From Symbiodinium microadriaticum (lineage: Eukaryota > Sar > Dinophyceae > Suessiales > Symbiodiniaceae): DNA of 64,000 nt. This document shows positions 47,607 through 60,016 of this stretch, piece by piece (position 1 is the stretch's first letter; each line of letters opens with the position of its first letter). The stretch spans positions 1,022,808-1,086,807 of the forward strand of contig LSRX01000048.1 of assembly GCA_001939145.1 (NCBI GenBank), read 5' to 3'. The position numbers and the translations under genes were made by a program. The notes beneath the pieces were generated by a model that made no database searches, was not told the origin of the DNA, and worked only from the letters and a program-made list of their open reading frames with translations.

Positions 47607-50605
47607 TACAACTGGCAATGTATGCGGGGACGTTCAAACAACAATCGTGTGATGGACTGACACCCTACAAACCCTGGTGACTGTGAAACTCGGTGCCGTG
47701 TCGCCTTCGTGGCCTCCGAGTGACCTCCGGCCACGGCTGCTGTAAGGGGCGTCCAGTCGGTGCCATACATCCGGAAGGAACCTTCAGAGGGTTTACGTGA
47801 GGGCTTACGGTTTGTTTATGGCTACGGCATTCTGCAAATCACATGAAGTGTAGGAGCTGGCAGAAAGGCATGGGCGGCCAGGTGATTTATGCTCCCGGCA
47901 TGCATGAGCTCACTTTTGCATGTCAGGTCCATAAAACAGCCTATCGAGCTTGAGATGCGGGCCTGGGTAGAAGCGGAATTCGCTGACAAATATGTTGATC
48001 TCACATCCTGCCGGCAACTGCGGGATGCAGGCTGACATGGGTTCCGAAGATAAAGCTCATGGGCTCATGAACCTCAACATGGAATCTCCAGATCACACAT
48101 GCGCTTGCACACTTTACACCTCAATACCTCAGGACTCCGATCACGTGACACAGGAACGGCATTTGCTCATGCCGCGGTTGTTTGCGATCCTTGCTGCTAT
48201 TTCTGTTACGAATCGAGGAAGATTGCCAGCCTTTCCAGGCTTCATGTTTAGCAGCACTGCCTAACAGTGTTTCAATCAAGGCTTCATGTAGCCGAAGGCC
48301 CAGGTTCGAACATCTCCACCCCGGAGGCTCTAGGCGCGAGGTTGTTTGAACGGACATGAACCGAAAGACCCTAGCATGCAAGGGAGGGTGGCCGTCCCAG
48401 GAGTGCGCAGAACAGAAACAACAGCAAGCGTATGGCAATCACAGGAATTGCAAAGGCACCGGGCCAAACGGAATGATGATGCGAGTAGGCGCGACAATGA
48501 TGCAACACATAAGGCAGACCACAGCAACACGATGGGTTTTTCCAAGCAGGCCTCCGACCTAAGCAGCACGGACTCCCGAACAATTGAATCAAATCTGAGG
48601 ACCCAAAGCTCTCGACTGCTAAACGGGCGGGAAGCCTTCATGCTCGTGCTTTGCGATGAAACATGATGCTTTAGCATAAATCATCAGTGTCACTAATGTC
48701 GCCATCTAAGAACAGATCAACATCAGCAATGTGTTTATCATGACTGATTTGTGGTCAGTGGCTGCGTATTACGAAGTGGTGCCTGATGTTCTATGCTCTA
48801 CCGCGGCCTTGACGCAGCTGGGCACTGATGGCCGCGCTGTCGCCCCTCTCCTTGCTTGAGTGTTCGGGCTTGGGGTTCAGATTAGGGTTTAATTTAGTAA
48901 TTAAGGTTGAGGTGGGTCATCTAGAGTCTAGAAGATTCCAGATGCCATTGCTTCTTGGACGTGCGCCTGCTTTGAACAAACTCGCGCCAGTCTGCTCTTT
49001 TCATGATGCCTCGTGTGTCTAGGAGGAGAGAGGAGAGCCAAGAATCGAGTGCCACGCGAAGGCCGAACAATGTAAACCAACTAAACGCCTAGAGCTTTAC
49101 CTCCTCGACGTCTATAAGCCTTAACCCCAAAGTATCCAAAGCGGAACCAGGTCTCGGCCAGGGGAAGGAGACTGGCATCCAAACGCCGAGATTGTTCCGA
49201 AGGGCCTCCCAAAGGATCTTGTTTTGTTGATCTTGCCTATGGTGACTTAGTATATCTTGTATACTACGTATGATCTAAGCCTAAGCTTATTATATGCTGT
49301 ACACGTTATATCGAAGGCTTGCAGACTCCCGGATTCGGATAGGCCAACCATCTCGAGGTGAGGGTTTGGGGTATGAAGCAGGCACGCTACAGCCCGCCTG
49401 CCTGTCTGCAATGTGGGAATCTTGCTCTTCAGGCTTCCACCACAACATGTAAACTCTCGTGCACACAATCTGTAAGGAAGCAAGCTTGAAGGCACCATCC
49501 ACAGAGTCGCTTACTTGTTTATATCTCTGGGTCCTGTCACAAAGCCCTACCCATCAGTCGCTTACTTGTTTATATCTCTGGGTTCTGTGACAATGCCCTA
49601 CTCATCAAGGGACTCCCTGCTAGTATTTGGTGCTTTGAAGGGTTCGGCTGCATTGCCACATGTGAAGAAGCCTGTGTAGCAAAGCACAACCAATAAATCA
49701 AAGACCTGCTTCTTCACCTGCGGGGAAACCGGCGAACACTTCAAATTAGCCCTATACGGTACATGGGCATGAAGGCGTTGTTCACCCTTGATCTGATCTT
49801 CTGGCTAGTTGCATGTCGTGCAGACATATCGCTCCGTCTACTGGTTTACTGGCTTCTGGGATACCTACATAAAACTAAAGAGACTTCTATCTTGTCCACC
49901 TCACTATCTGTGGCCACCTCCAGAAAATAGAAATCGACAGACTTTTAACTCCTCGCAGTGAAGATGTCGGAACAGGGATCGCATCCTTGCGAAACTAGCA
50001 GGTCGCGTATTTAAGCTATCTTAAACTGCAAGAGCCGGATCCTCCTCGGAGCTTGAATTCGGTTGGTCACTCCACTAGGGTTTGTTTCTTGCCGTGAATT
50101 CTTCCTAGTTGCGAGCCTTCGGTAGCTTGGGCTCGGCCAGGATCATCTTTGCCAGCCTCGGGCCCGCTCTCCTCACAGGGAGGCTCCTCCCAGGGCCGCA
50201 GGCCCAAGTGCAGTTGAGTCCTGGGCCATGGCTACTCTGTCAGCGACTCTGTCAATGCCACTTATACTTTTTCTCTGCAGGACCTCACCCAACCAAAGGT
50301 TTCGACCATCCACAACCTGACGAGAATACCCAGCAATACGCACAGAGATTCTGGAGTTGCACCGCCCCGCGCAACAGAATCAACGGGCAAACCTGCAGAC
50401 CACACAGGCATTGCGAACGCTGGGCGAGCTTACCTTTCTGATACCGGCAAACCCGTGGCACAAACAACAAACTTACACACATGCTCACACTCACAAGAGC
50501 GGCCTAGTATCTTTGATGATCCACTGTAGCCTTTGGTGGCCGGCACCCTCGGAGGCGTGCTGCTGCTGCTGCCGACTTCGTCCAGCTCCCAGGGCAACTT
50601 GGGAC
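47607..50605. other. Stretch without a recognisable gene
   Basis: No family motif was seen. The overlapping frames at 48330-48677 on both strands lack support. It lies downstream of the last fixed exon of the glutathione reductase gene and may be its intron if the exon at 29246-29296 belongs to that gene. Confidence 0.4.
49506..49607. repeat. 51-bp tandem duplication
   Basis: gtcgcttacttgtttatatc starts at 49506 and again at 49557. The two 51-base units differ at only a few positions. Confidence 0.95.
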
Positions 50606-53332
50606 CATCATCGGTGATGACGAACATAATGTGTGCTTTCGTAGTCATTCTGTGGGGGGGTTCTTACTTGGAGCTTTGAGAACTGAAGACAACTGTTGGT
50701 ATCAGCTGCCAATGACTAATGGGATGTTGCTGCAAGTTGCTGGTTGCCAGGTGTGTTGAATATCTGGCTGGGGAAGCACCATTGCCGGTCTTCCCAGCTG
50801 ATTACTTACCATCCTGCTGAGGCTCTCGGCTGAAGGAGAAGAGAAGCTGCTCAAGCATTTTACGATGCCAAGCACATACATGGTCTGTCACAAGAAACGG
50901 AAGCTTCCAGCAGCTTCACTGTCGTCCTCGTCCCCACGGCCGGTTGGCATTGTGTGCTTCATGGGCTTGAACCTGTCCATCATGCGAGCAGCCAGCACGC
51001 TGTGGATATGAGAGATACGGCAGGTTAGGGAACCAAAAGCCGATACTGACTCTCAACTATCTATCGCCCTCGAAGACAGCAACACGAGAAGGCCCGGGCT
51101 TTGTCACGTAGACGTCGACACTGCCATACTTTGTAGCCGCAGCCGCCTCTCAGCCGTTTCTTCGGCTGAAAGCAATCTAGCTTCAGAGTTGAAACTTCGT
51201 CATGAGGGCAACACTAAAAAGCACTTCATGCCACACCTCCGTCGAGCATCCGGACAGCTCTACCCACAGTCCGCTCTCCATGCAAGAAGACGCTCAGCAA
51301 CTTTTTTGTGCATTATCATGTCCCGAAACCCTTCAACGCATTAAATTAGCGGCTCGGGGTTTGCTGCGCCACCTCCGTGAGCCCGCAAGTGCCGCAGGGC
51401 GGCTGACTGAACACGGCACCTGGCTGCAGGTGCCGGGGGTTTCCATGCAATGCGGGAGCTTTGGAAGGGTGTCTAGAGGGTCCTACACAGTGCATAAGAT
51501 TGTAACATTCTAGCACTTCAGGCTGGCTCCCGCGAGCATGAGGAACGAGAAACATTCTACAGGCTGCTGTATGGTATGTCGAAGGATGGACGGGCCTGGT
51601 CAGGGGATGGTTTGGGAGGTGGGAGCATTCAGCTTTCTGCAGGCAGCTGTCATCCAGAACGCCGGAGCACAACTAGTCCGATGCTGCGAAGTAGTCATTA
51701 ACTGGCATCAGAACTCCGAACCCAACGCTTGCATAGCATTTTCTTTCAACACAAAGGGTCAATTTCCAAATCCTCCCTCTCACGTCACAGGGATGAACAC
51801 CTTACAGCGGCCACAAGCACCGTCGGATCTTCAAGAAAGAAAGCTCTATTCATGCCGAGGGCGGGGCTAGGCACGTTCTCATAGTCAGGCACTGCTGGGC
51901 CCTCTGCCAAACAAAGAGTCTAAGAGTGATTCAAGCAAGTCTGCCACATAGTATCCTAAACCTGATTCTGATAAACTCCTATATCGTCGCGCAAGCAATG
52001 ACTCATCTGCTGTAGAAGGAACCGTTAGACAAGCCGAGTCGTCTCTCAAGCAGCAGGCAGCAAGCGGGAAACTGACTTTCTGCAACTGTGAAAGCAGGAG
52101 GCTCGTCAAGATGTGCAACAGTCGCCACGTTTGCTGCGTCCTTTCTGGTCTACATATTAATTATTACATAGAGGAGACGAAGAGCGTGAGAGAGAGAGGC
52201 AGAGAGACAGTGAAACTACTAGACTCAGTTGCGTCGTGTTGCGCCGTTCGACAAGGGTTTGTGCAACCAGCATGTAGCTTGCACACGAAGCTGTACCAGA
52301 AATTGACCTCCCGCGATACAGGTAAGCGAAGAAATGATAATCAGCTTACAGCTGTCATGGCCACCCCGAAGCAGTCCTAACTACTGAGAGTTACCACAGA
52401 GCTCGCAGCCTGAACACAGCTGCCCTTACCGCAGATTCCCAAAGATACCATATTCAGCCTTAGGTCTCTGAGGGGGCTCCTCGCCAAACATGGTCTTCGC
52501 CATGGCCATGCCCTCCATCAGGGCCACTGGGGTCAACTGGATCCGGTCAGTCACATCCTTGGGACTCACATGAGGAGTCGAATGTGCCGTTGCTTTGTAG
52601 GTACTGACTGTGTGCTGAGGGGTCCAAAACCTGAGAACACCATGCTTGTGCCGGCTCCTGTCACGGCACTGTCTGCGTAGGTTGAAGTTGAAGCAATTAC
52701 GCTGCTGTCTTTTGCGCGAGATTTACGGTGGTGATGCAGATTCCCAAAGCTCCAGGCCTAGCCTTGCAACTGGGCCAAACCTGCCACGCAGTAAACAAGC
52801 CCCGGGACCGAACTTTCGGATTTCGGGCGCAGGGTCCCGGATCTGAACTTGAGGCACGGTTGAGATTAAGATCGAAACATTGATGCTCGAAATGCCGTTC
52901 AGGTTCATGGCACCGGGTTGGCAGGATGGCTCAACGACGAGTTCTGGATGCAAATGTGGTTACTTTCGCCTTTCTTCACTCGACCGGGCATTCTGATTTT
53001 AGGAGCGCGAAAGCAAACGACCCGGGAAAAGAGCGCTTACTGTACGACGGAGATCGAAGAGAAGGACCCGCGCAGCAAAAATCTGCAAGGTCCCGGCGCC
53101 GATGGCGAAGATGCTGTCTACATTGGTGCGGCTGTTCTCATCCACGAAAATCTGCGAAGCGAGATGGAGTGATTGACAGGCCCAGGCCCGACTTAGAGCC
53201 GGAGGCAAGTAAGAGCACCCCAGCCCATTCCGATCTGAAACCACTCAGCCTTAAATTCACATCGCCACAAGGACATCGGGCCTTGCCGCTCTTGGGGTCC
53301 GTCTTGACACCCGCCTCCTCTAAACCGAGGTC
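50606..53332 (-). CDS. GSR: Glutathione reductase, seven C-terminal-half exons
   Basis: Seven short exons were pieced together from protein motifs: 53332-53282 (DLGLEEAGVKTDPKSGK), 53151-53098 (IFVDENSRTNVDSIFAIG), 52557-52449 (DVTDRIQLTPVALMEG, then MAMAKTMFGEEPP), 51419-51373 (GAVFSQPPCGTCGLTE), 51146-51100 (AAAATKYGSVDVYVT), 50972 to about 50899 (FKPMKHTMPTGRG), and about 50634 to 50606 (HIMFVITDDG). The first five junctions keep the reading frame. Donors are GC, GC, GT, GT and GC. The order and spacing match the end of the NADPH domain, the central domain (GD-x-T followed by LTPVA binds FAD) and the start of the interface domain of glutathione reductase, which reduces glutathione disulphide with NADPH. 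An acidic stretch after GRG (DEDDSEAAG) is unusual. The last junction is uncertain. The N-terminal FAD domain with the redox cysteine pair was not found upstream, and the C-terminus is missing here (see 29246-29296). Confidence 0.85.
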
Positions 53333-54270
53333 CTGGAAGTGCCAGGCGCCGGCAACCCGAATTAGATTGCTTCTGGGCTTTTCAGTCATCAGCACTCACT
53401 CCCTAGTCAGGCATGTTCGAGGATCCCCTCAGTCTGAGAGATGCCACTCATGAGACAAATGGGGAGAACAACGCCTGAGTAAGGTCAGGGGGTTTGAGCC
53501 ATGTTTGAGCTTTTGGGGCTTAGTTAGGATGATAGGCACCGCAAGCAAGTCCCCAAGCTTATTTCCCCAAAAATCCAGCACAATGCCGTGTCCTTGCTGC
53601 TGGGCTTTCTTCCGGTAGCGAACATGACCTCACAAGTTCGCAATGAATTGGCTTCGGGTTTTGTGTACGACTTGCACTTACAGGTTGTGATTATTGATTA
53701 AGTTGAAGGTTGCATTCTTGGCTTGTGCGTCGCCTGCATGCCCATAATGGGCAAGGCCCACGCAAACTCCAAGGCAATAAGATGCACGGCGAGAGACCAG
53801 GGAACTGTTGGTTGTCCCTTGCTATCCTGGCCATCCTATGCCCCTATGCCACACAAAAGGTTTTACACAGACCTTAAAAAGATGGCCTCTCAATTCTCAG
53901 AGCGGGTCCCCTACGCACTCAGAGCACACACACTGAGAGACTGTTTTCGAAGCGAGCCCTTCCAGGTGAAGCGTGGCGCTCCTGGCACAAACCAGATGCC
54001 GTGTACACGGCAGAACAACGCTTCAGGCTTTCCGGACTGGTATTCGGAGGAGGCGGCGAAGGTGGTGGTTGTAGTAGTAGTAGTAGTCGTCGTCGTCGTC
54101 GTCGTCGTCGTAGTCGTAGTCGTAGTCGCAGCAGCAGCAGCAGCAGTAGTAGTTGTTGTTGCTGTCGTCGTCGTCGTCATCGTCGTCGTCGTCGTCGTAG
54201 TAGTAGTTTTTTTTTGTCACCCACTTGGCACGACTGCGTCAGCACAGCGGGGCCACAAAGGTCACGAGGT

Positions 54271-54349
<79 letters not shown>

Positions 54350-56639
54350 CAGTTGTAGTTGTAGTTGTAGTTGTAGCTATTGTCTGTTGTCTGTTGTCTG
54401 TTGCTGTTGTTGTTGTTGTTGTTGTTTTTCAGTAGCAGTAGCAGTAGCAGTAGCAGTGGCAGTGGCAGTAGCAGTAGCGGCAAAAGGAGGCCTAGAAGTA
54501 GTTGTGTTTGAAGTAGCATTCCAACAGCTGAAAATGCTGCTGCAGGTGGGGCTGAAATTCCATAACGATAGCGACGCAGTACTGTTTCGATGGACCTTAA
54601 TTATGAGTGATGGACAGCAGTGGCAGGTGCATGCAAGTATCATCTCCGTCGTAGTGGGGGTAAGAGCCATTGATTGGTTGCCAGTTAACAGGCAACTTAC
54701 GGCTCCGCCACTGTGTTTCCAAGTTGACACTGTGCTCTACTGAATCTACTGCAAGTCAATCGACTGACTCTGCTGGTAGGTCTCGCACGGCTTCAATAGC
54801 AACACCGAACCAGCCCACAAACCCTCAACAACACATCATCCGCAACTGGGAACACACGAAGCGCACAAACCAACAGCAAAACGGAACACATTAATCCGAA
54901 AACCCACATGCAACAAACGACTCTCTCCCTCAGACCTTCGCAGCAGCCGGCGCAACAACGCGATACCGTTCTTCGCGGGTCACCGTGAGCCGAAGGTTTT
55001 CACCTGCCACCATGGTCCGAAGGTCCGAAGTGCGAAGCATGGACATCTCGAGTCAGGGCTGTATATAATGCGCCAGTCGGGACTCTGAGGATATCTAGCC
55101 AGCAGATCCGACAAAGCGACATCGAATGCAGCAAATTGTCCGGTGTACGAGACTGGGATGTGCGGGGATCACAGGGACGGTCTGACTAAGGCTAGTTGAT
55201 CACTTCTTCATCGGGAAAAAGCTTCAGACACACGTCACACGTCACTCTCAGTCATCGATCAGCTCCAAAAACAGTCTCAGGCGTTGGTGCATCGAGTCAG
55301 CTCGCAGTCCTGTCATAGTGTTTTGGTCTTAGGTGAGATCTGTCTCACATCAGCCATGCTCCCAACGGCCAAACCTCTATCCAACCAACCCAAGATCAAA
55401 TGTCAAGCTGTGACCTCCATTTAGCTAAGAATCTTACCTTGCGGCCACAAAACTTTGAACATTAAGCCCTATACGACCTTCAAAGGTTCCTCAAACCCCA
55501 AAGCCATAAACGCCTGACAACCAGCCCTGGACCCGACCAGTGGAGCCTACAAACTTCGGAAAAAAAAACGACTTTCAACAGCCGTCCAACAGTTCCCAGT
55601 GACATTTGTCCAAGCCGAGGTCGGTTGCAAACCTCTGGGTTCCGAAACGCAGGCTTCTCAAAGGATACAGGGACTACCCAAGGACCTAGGTGGGCTGCGA
55701 GTTGGGGATTTAACAGGACCAAGCCCATGAATACCACCAGGTCTGAGCGACTCACAGCATAACTAGCCCGACTAGGTGCTCCCATCTTCCAACTTCCAAG
55801 TCCTGTGCAGTCTGCATTGCTGCGTGGGTTGCTTCTGGCTGCCCAATTATCGGTGTCCAATAGATTGTCGCTTGCGTCTGACGTTCTACCGGAATGTGAA
55901 CATGCGACAGACCACAATCATCAATTGGTGGCTGTTGGCTGTTCGGGTCTTCTTGACCCCACACTCGGACGCGGACGAATCCAGGCAAGGCTCGAACAAA
56001 GGTCTTCCAAGGAGAATGTGTCGCTGAGCTACGTAAGCACACTCCAGCACCGAGGAGCACCAAGTACCAACTAGTACTAATAGGTTTCAACGCCCTTTGA
56101 CTGGCACATCACATGTCTTTGAGGCATATGCTGACGTTGGAACCCCAGATAGCACCATAAAGCTGTCTCCAAGTATAGCAATACTGGTGGCATTCCGCAG
56201 AGAAAGACATTTCCGGAAGACACACATCCAAAGTCCGCCGATTCACTTGCAAAACAAAAACATGGTAAGATAAGTGATAAGTGATTCTGAATGGCACATG
56301 CGAGCGAGGAGGGGCGACTCAGCAGTGTATGCTGGCAACCCGTGTCCTCACCAAGTGCGGGCCCCTCTATACTACGGTCCCCTTCAGCACTTCACTGCAC
56401 CTCAGGTTAGGCCCATCCCACTTGAATCTTATGAGTGTGCTTACCCGGTGGAACCCAACCCTTATCATTCATTTCTGCTCTGTCCATCAGGTCATCATGC
56501 TAATCCTGGTAGTCCTATATAGTTCTTGAATACTGTATCCAAGTGGCTGCAAGGATACGTCCGGCGGCTCCGACAGCCCGAAGCCAAGGAGCAGCTCGGA
56601 CGCCGTGTCCACCTCTGCAACGTAATCATCTTTGAATCG
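53333..56639. other. Stretch upstream of the glutathione reductase exons, no gene fixed
   Basis: The N-terminal exons of the reductase should lie here or further right, but I could not find the redox-cysteine motif, the dinucleotide-binding glycines or the ATGR motif. The trinucleotide array 54060-54480 lies inside. Minus 56560-56640 has a short protein-like piece (MRFKDDYVAEVDTASELLLG) that is a possible exon of unknown type. Confidence 0.35.
54060..54480. repeat. Impure trinucleotide array (GTA/GTC/GTT/GCA)
   Basis: Runs of gta, gtc, gca and gtt triplets, with a pure (gta)n block at about 54272-54348 and short spacers (about 54209-54270). It is open in several frames on both strands because of its period of three. 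It is the same kind of array as at 8041-8860. Confidence 0.95.
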
Positions 56640-57190
56640 CATCTTTCTTCTTCTTCTTCGCCAGGGCATGGGAGGCGGTTTAGGCCCCCCGGCCACTAGG
56701 GCCCCCCATTTGTTATGGGGCTTTGAGGAGGCGTGAGAAGACAAGTTGTACGTGTTCCCCCGGTTCATAACCATAGTAGGAAGGTTCCCCCCCCGGGATG
56801 CACGTATGCTTTCGCAGTACGACTTTGGGACGTCAATATACCAGCATTTGATCTCGTGTCGAGGGTTTTTTGAAAGCACTATGCAAAGACCATAAACAAA
56901 CACAACAACATGACAAAATCGCATCTTTCTCTCTCTCTCTCTCTCTCTCTCTCACTCACTCTCTCAGCGCTTTCTTTCGACAGGGCTATATGGGTGAGGG
57001 AGCTTCCCTCACCCGCGCGCACGTCGGCGCCCCCGCCCGTTGCGGAGGGAGTGGTGAAGCACACTCGCTCAACCAAGGCAACTATCATGAGCATGTGAGT
57101 ACGTATGCGAAAACAAGGGAAACTCCCCAAAACCAAGTTACGACGTTGAGAGTCAGCGCTCTCTCTCTCTCTCTCTCTCTCTCCCTCCCT
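56640..57190. repeat. CT-tract plus GC-hairpin units, third cluster
   Basis: Two units of the family at 10465-10985 and 34505-35330. The first (about 56640-56725) has ttcttcttcttcgccagggc, then a C-rich block and the hairpin ccccat (56704-56709), ttgtt, atgggg (56715-56720). The second (about 56928-57050) has a long CT run, ttcgacagggct, then gagggagcttccctcacccg with the cgcgcac and ggcgccccc block. A further pure CT run is at about 57160-57183. Confidence 0.8.
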
Positions 57191-60016
57191 GCGTATGAAA
57201 CGGGACGCAGCATATCTGTCTGCATCTTGGTGCGACTGTGACGTTGACACTGCTACGCTGTGAGATTAGTTCAAGAATGTCGCACTGATCAGGATTTTCC
57301 AGGTGTGTGCATTCTTCCGTGCCTGTCAGTTGGTACACCGGTACACTCCCATGCCTGCCAAAGATAAAACAGGGACAGCCTGGACTCTGTTTAGCCAGCC
57401 GGCTGCGAGCCACAAACGACGACCACAGTGACCCCAGCATGAACTCAAAATGCCCGGATCCTGGAAATCTGGGAAAAACTCCTAATGTCAAAAGCCACAT
57501 CTCCAGACTTTCGTAGATTATTTCGCGGGACATCCTGCAAATTCCATTTCCCTTTCGCCCAGCCCAGGCACAAGAAGCCAAAGCAAAGCCGCAAGTAAAA
57601 ATGCAACCGCCAGCAACAACATCGGAACATGCATACACAAGTTGACAATGGTAGTGCCGTGCATGTTTGTTCAGTCCGTGGACAAACGATATACGGAAGA
57701 TGCTTTTGAATTTGGTGGCTTTCCGTTTGTTTCAGCTCGCAGGTGATCTGTCCGGAGGCCCCTGCGATTTCCTGCTTGTCCAGCTGAACGTGCGGCTGCC
57801 TCGTCCTCAACACCAAGATGGCGACAGGGCTGCGATTCTGGAGACTCTCGCAGCTCGGAGCATCCAGGTTTGGTTCTGCAGTGTACCGAGGCCGTGACAA
57901 CTACCATCGTTCTCACAACAAGCGCAGCCGACGATTAAGAAGTGGCCAGTAGATGCAGTCTCAATATTTCATGGTTGACATCAAGCCCCAATTTATTTCC
58001 CATCAACCCCTCTCAGAGGATCTTAACCCTGAGCTCAGCCTATGTCAGACAGGAGCCTCGGTCTTGAATCTGACAGCCAAGAAAAGTACACAAAGGCATG
58101 CCCCCCGTGCCAGACATGTCTTTATGCTATGGGGTATTATATGGCTGAAACTGCACCGCTCCGAACTACGAACCTGCCCAGTGAAAAAAACAGATGAGCA
58201 ACACCAAAACCTCTCGTTCTCGTCATGATTCCCTGTTCTCTGCGCCATGAGCATTCACATCGTTCTGTTTGCCTGCTGCTGCTATTGCCCCTTCTACCAA
58301 GCCGCAGGAGCAGTGGTTTTGTTGCTTCCAAAGTCCTCCACGAGATACAGCGGAACATATTGGAACGAACCGGTACGAGGTGTCATGACATGGTTTCGTG
58401 TCATTTTCCTGGAGCCACGTCCCGAGAACCGAAGTTTCAATACGATAGTGCACATGTAAGCATGCCCACTAATCTCCCAAAACTCCTTCAGCCCCGATGC
58501 GTCCTGAAATGCTGCAGGAGTGAGGCAAACGTGCCAGCGGCCAGAAAGGGAAGGGAACTTCCTTTGGCCTCAAGCAAGGTGGCGTAAACTTCCGTGTCTT
58601 GCAAATTCAGATGCACCGCTTGCTAGCTAGGCTGATTCTGTTCTTGACCTGGCTACGGCGGAAAGGCCACACAACGCCTGACACCAACTTAAGTCTTGAG
58701 AATTCAATAGGGCTCCTGAGATTGCTGCATAGACTGTTTAACCCGTTGCCCGCAAACCCAACTGAATCCTGTTCTACGCCTGAGGCCCTGGCCAAACACG
58801 CATACTTACGAAGAACATGTTTCGGCGCTCGCATGCCAAGAATATGTTCACGCTCTCACAACTCGGTCAAGCCAGGCGAGGATCCATGATCGCGGGTCGG
58901 CGTGAAACAAGCATTGGCTGGCATGTCTTGTACTATGCCAGAATATGCCTAGGGTTTAGGATTCAACCGAACATGTTTTGACGCTAATTTTTATGTTGCA
59001 GGGCCATGTAAAGAAGACGGAGATATAGACGGGACAGGTACACATGCATTATTGGCACTATGTCTAGATCTAGGTTAGACACTCTCAATGCAGGATGAGT
59101 GCACAGCTGTGTATGCACATCCGCATAGATGCGCAGTATATCCAAAACGGGAAACCGAATCGACTGCATGCTCCATCCTGCATAATTATTGAGGTTGGTG
59201 TATGTCTAAAGTCGGACGTACTAAGGCGAATGCTAACTAGTTGCCTTATGCTGACTTATACTATATTTCAATATCGTGCAACAGGAATTAATGACCCTTG
59301 CTGAACCAAAAATCAAGCTGGAAGGACTCCTGAAACGGCAACCTTGACCAAGCGCCAGACCCACTTCGCTGCGGAGAGGGCCTGGCAAGGTGCAGTGGAT
59401 TGAAGCTTCGTCTGTTCTCACCACCACGACTCAAACGGGAAAGGGCCCTGAAACCGCAGGACTGTAAGGCTGCTCATCTCTTGTCCCAGTCCTGCCTGTG
59501 CTGTAAACAAGCCCTCATCATTCAGGAACGCCCCGGATGAGGTGGACCTGGGTTGAGAATCGATTCTAGTGGTGACCATCAAGTTGACAATTTGTACCAT
59601 GCCCCCCCGTTGTGATGCCCGCTCTGCTTTTGCTTCGAGGAAAGCGTGCTGAGATTGAAAAATAGGTGGCGGCGCTCATTCAAAAATGATGCGCTGTGGA
59701 CCACTACCTGCAACGATCCACTTCGGGAGCCGAACTGTACAGCATGAAGCGGTCAAGGCCTCTGGCCCTACGGGTGAGGTACACTTCCGGAAAAGTAATA
59801 TCGGTGGGCGGGGACTGCATCCGGAGATTTGGTTCGGGCCTAGCATGAGGTTCGCGATGGGAGGAAACTTGACTCCCGCCCCCCGGCCCTAGTATCGATT
59901 TGATTATCGATATGGTTGGACTTGCGATTCGAAGTTTTGTGATACACGGCAACGAGCTGTTGAGATTGTTAAAACTGTTAAAAATGCATCCGGCGCCCAG
60001 TGAGGTCCTGGATGTC
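57191..60016. other. Stretch without a recognisable gene
   Basis: The frames at 57667-57897 (plus) and 57445-57900 (minus) both read somewhat like protein. The plus one is flanked by a possible acceptor (gtttcag) and donor (ccag|gttt). Neither matches a family. Minus 59418-59600 and 59700-59870 are open downstream of the ankyrin gene but have no motif. Confidence 0.35.

Noticed and set aside
50430-50648. Frame with HIMFVITDDG as a sulfatase N-terminus
   Set aside because: Its place right after the reductase exons and its fit to the interface domain make it a reductase exon. The DD is not followed by a sulfatase motif.
54023-54519. Open frames of 65-172 codons across the second trinucleotide array
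   Set aside because: Same cause: repeat period of three, no sequence outside the repeat that looks like protein.
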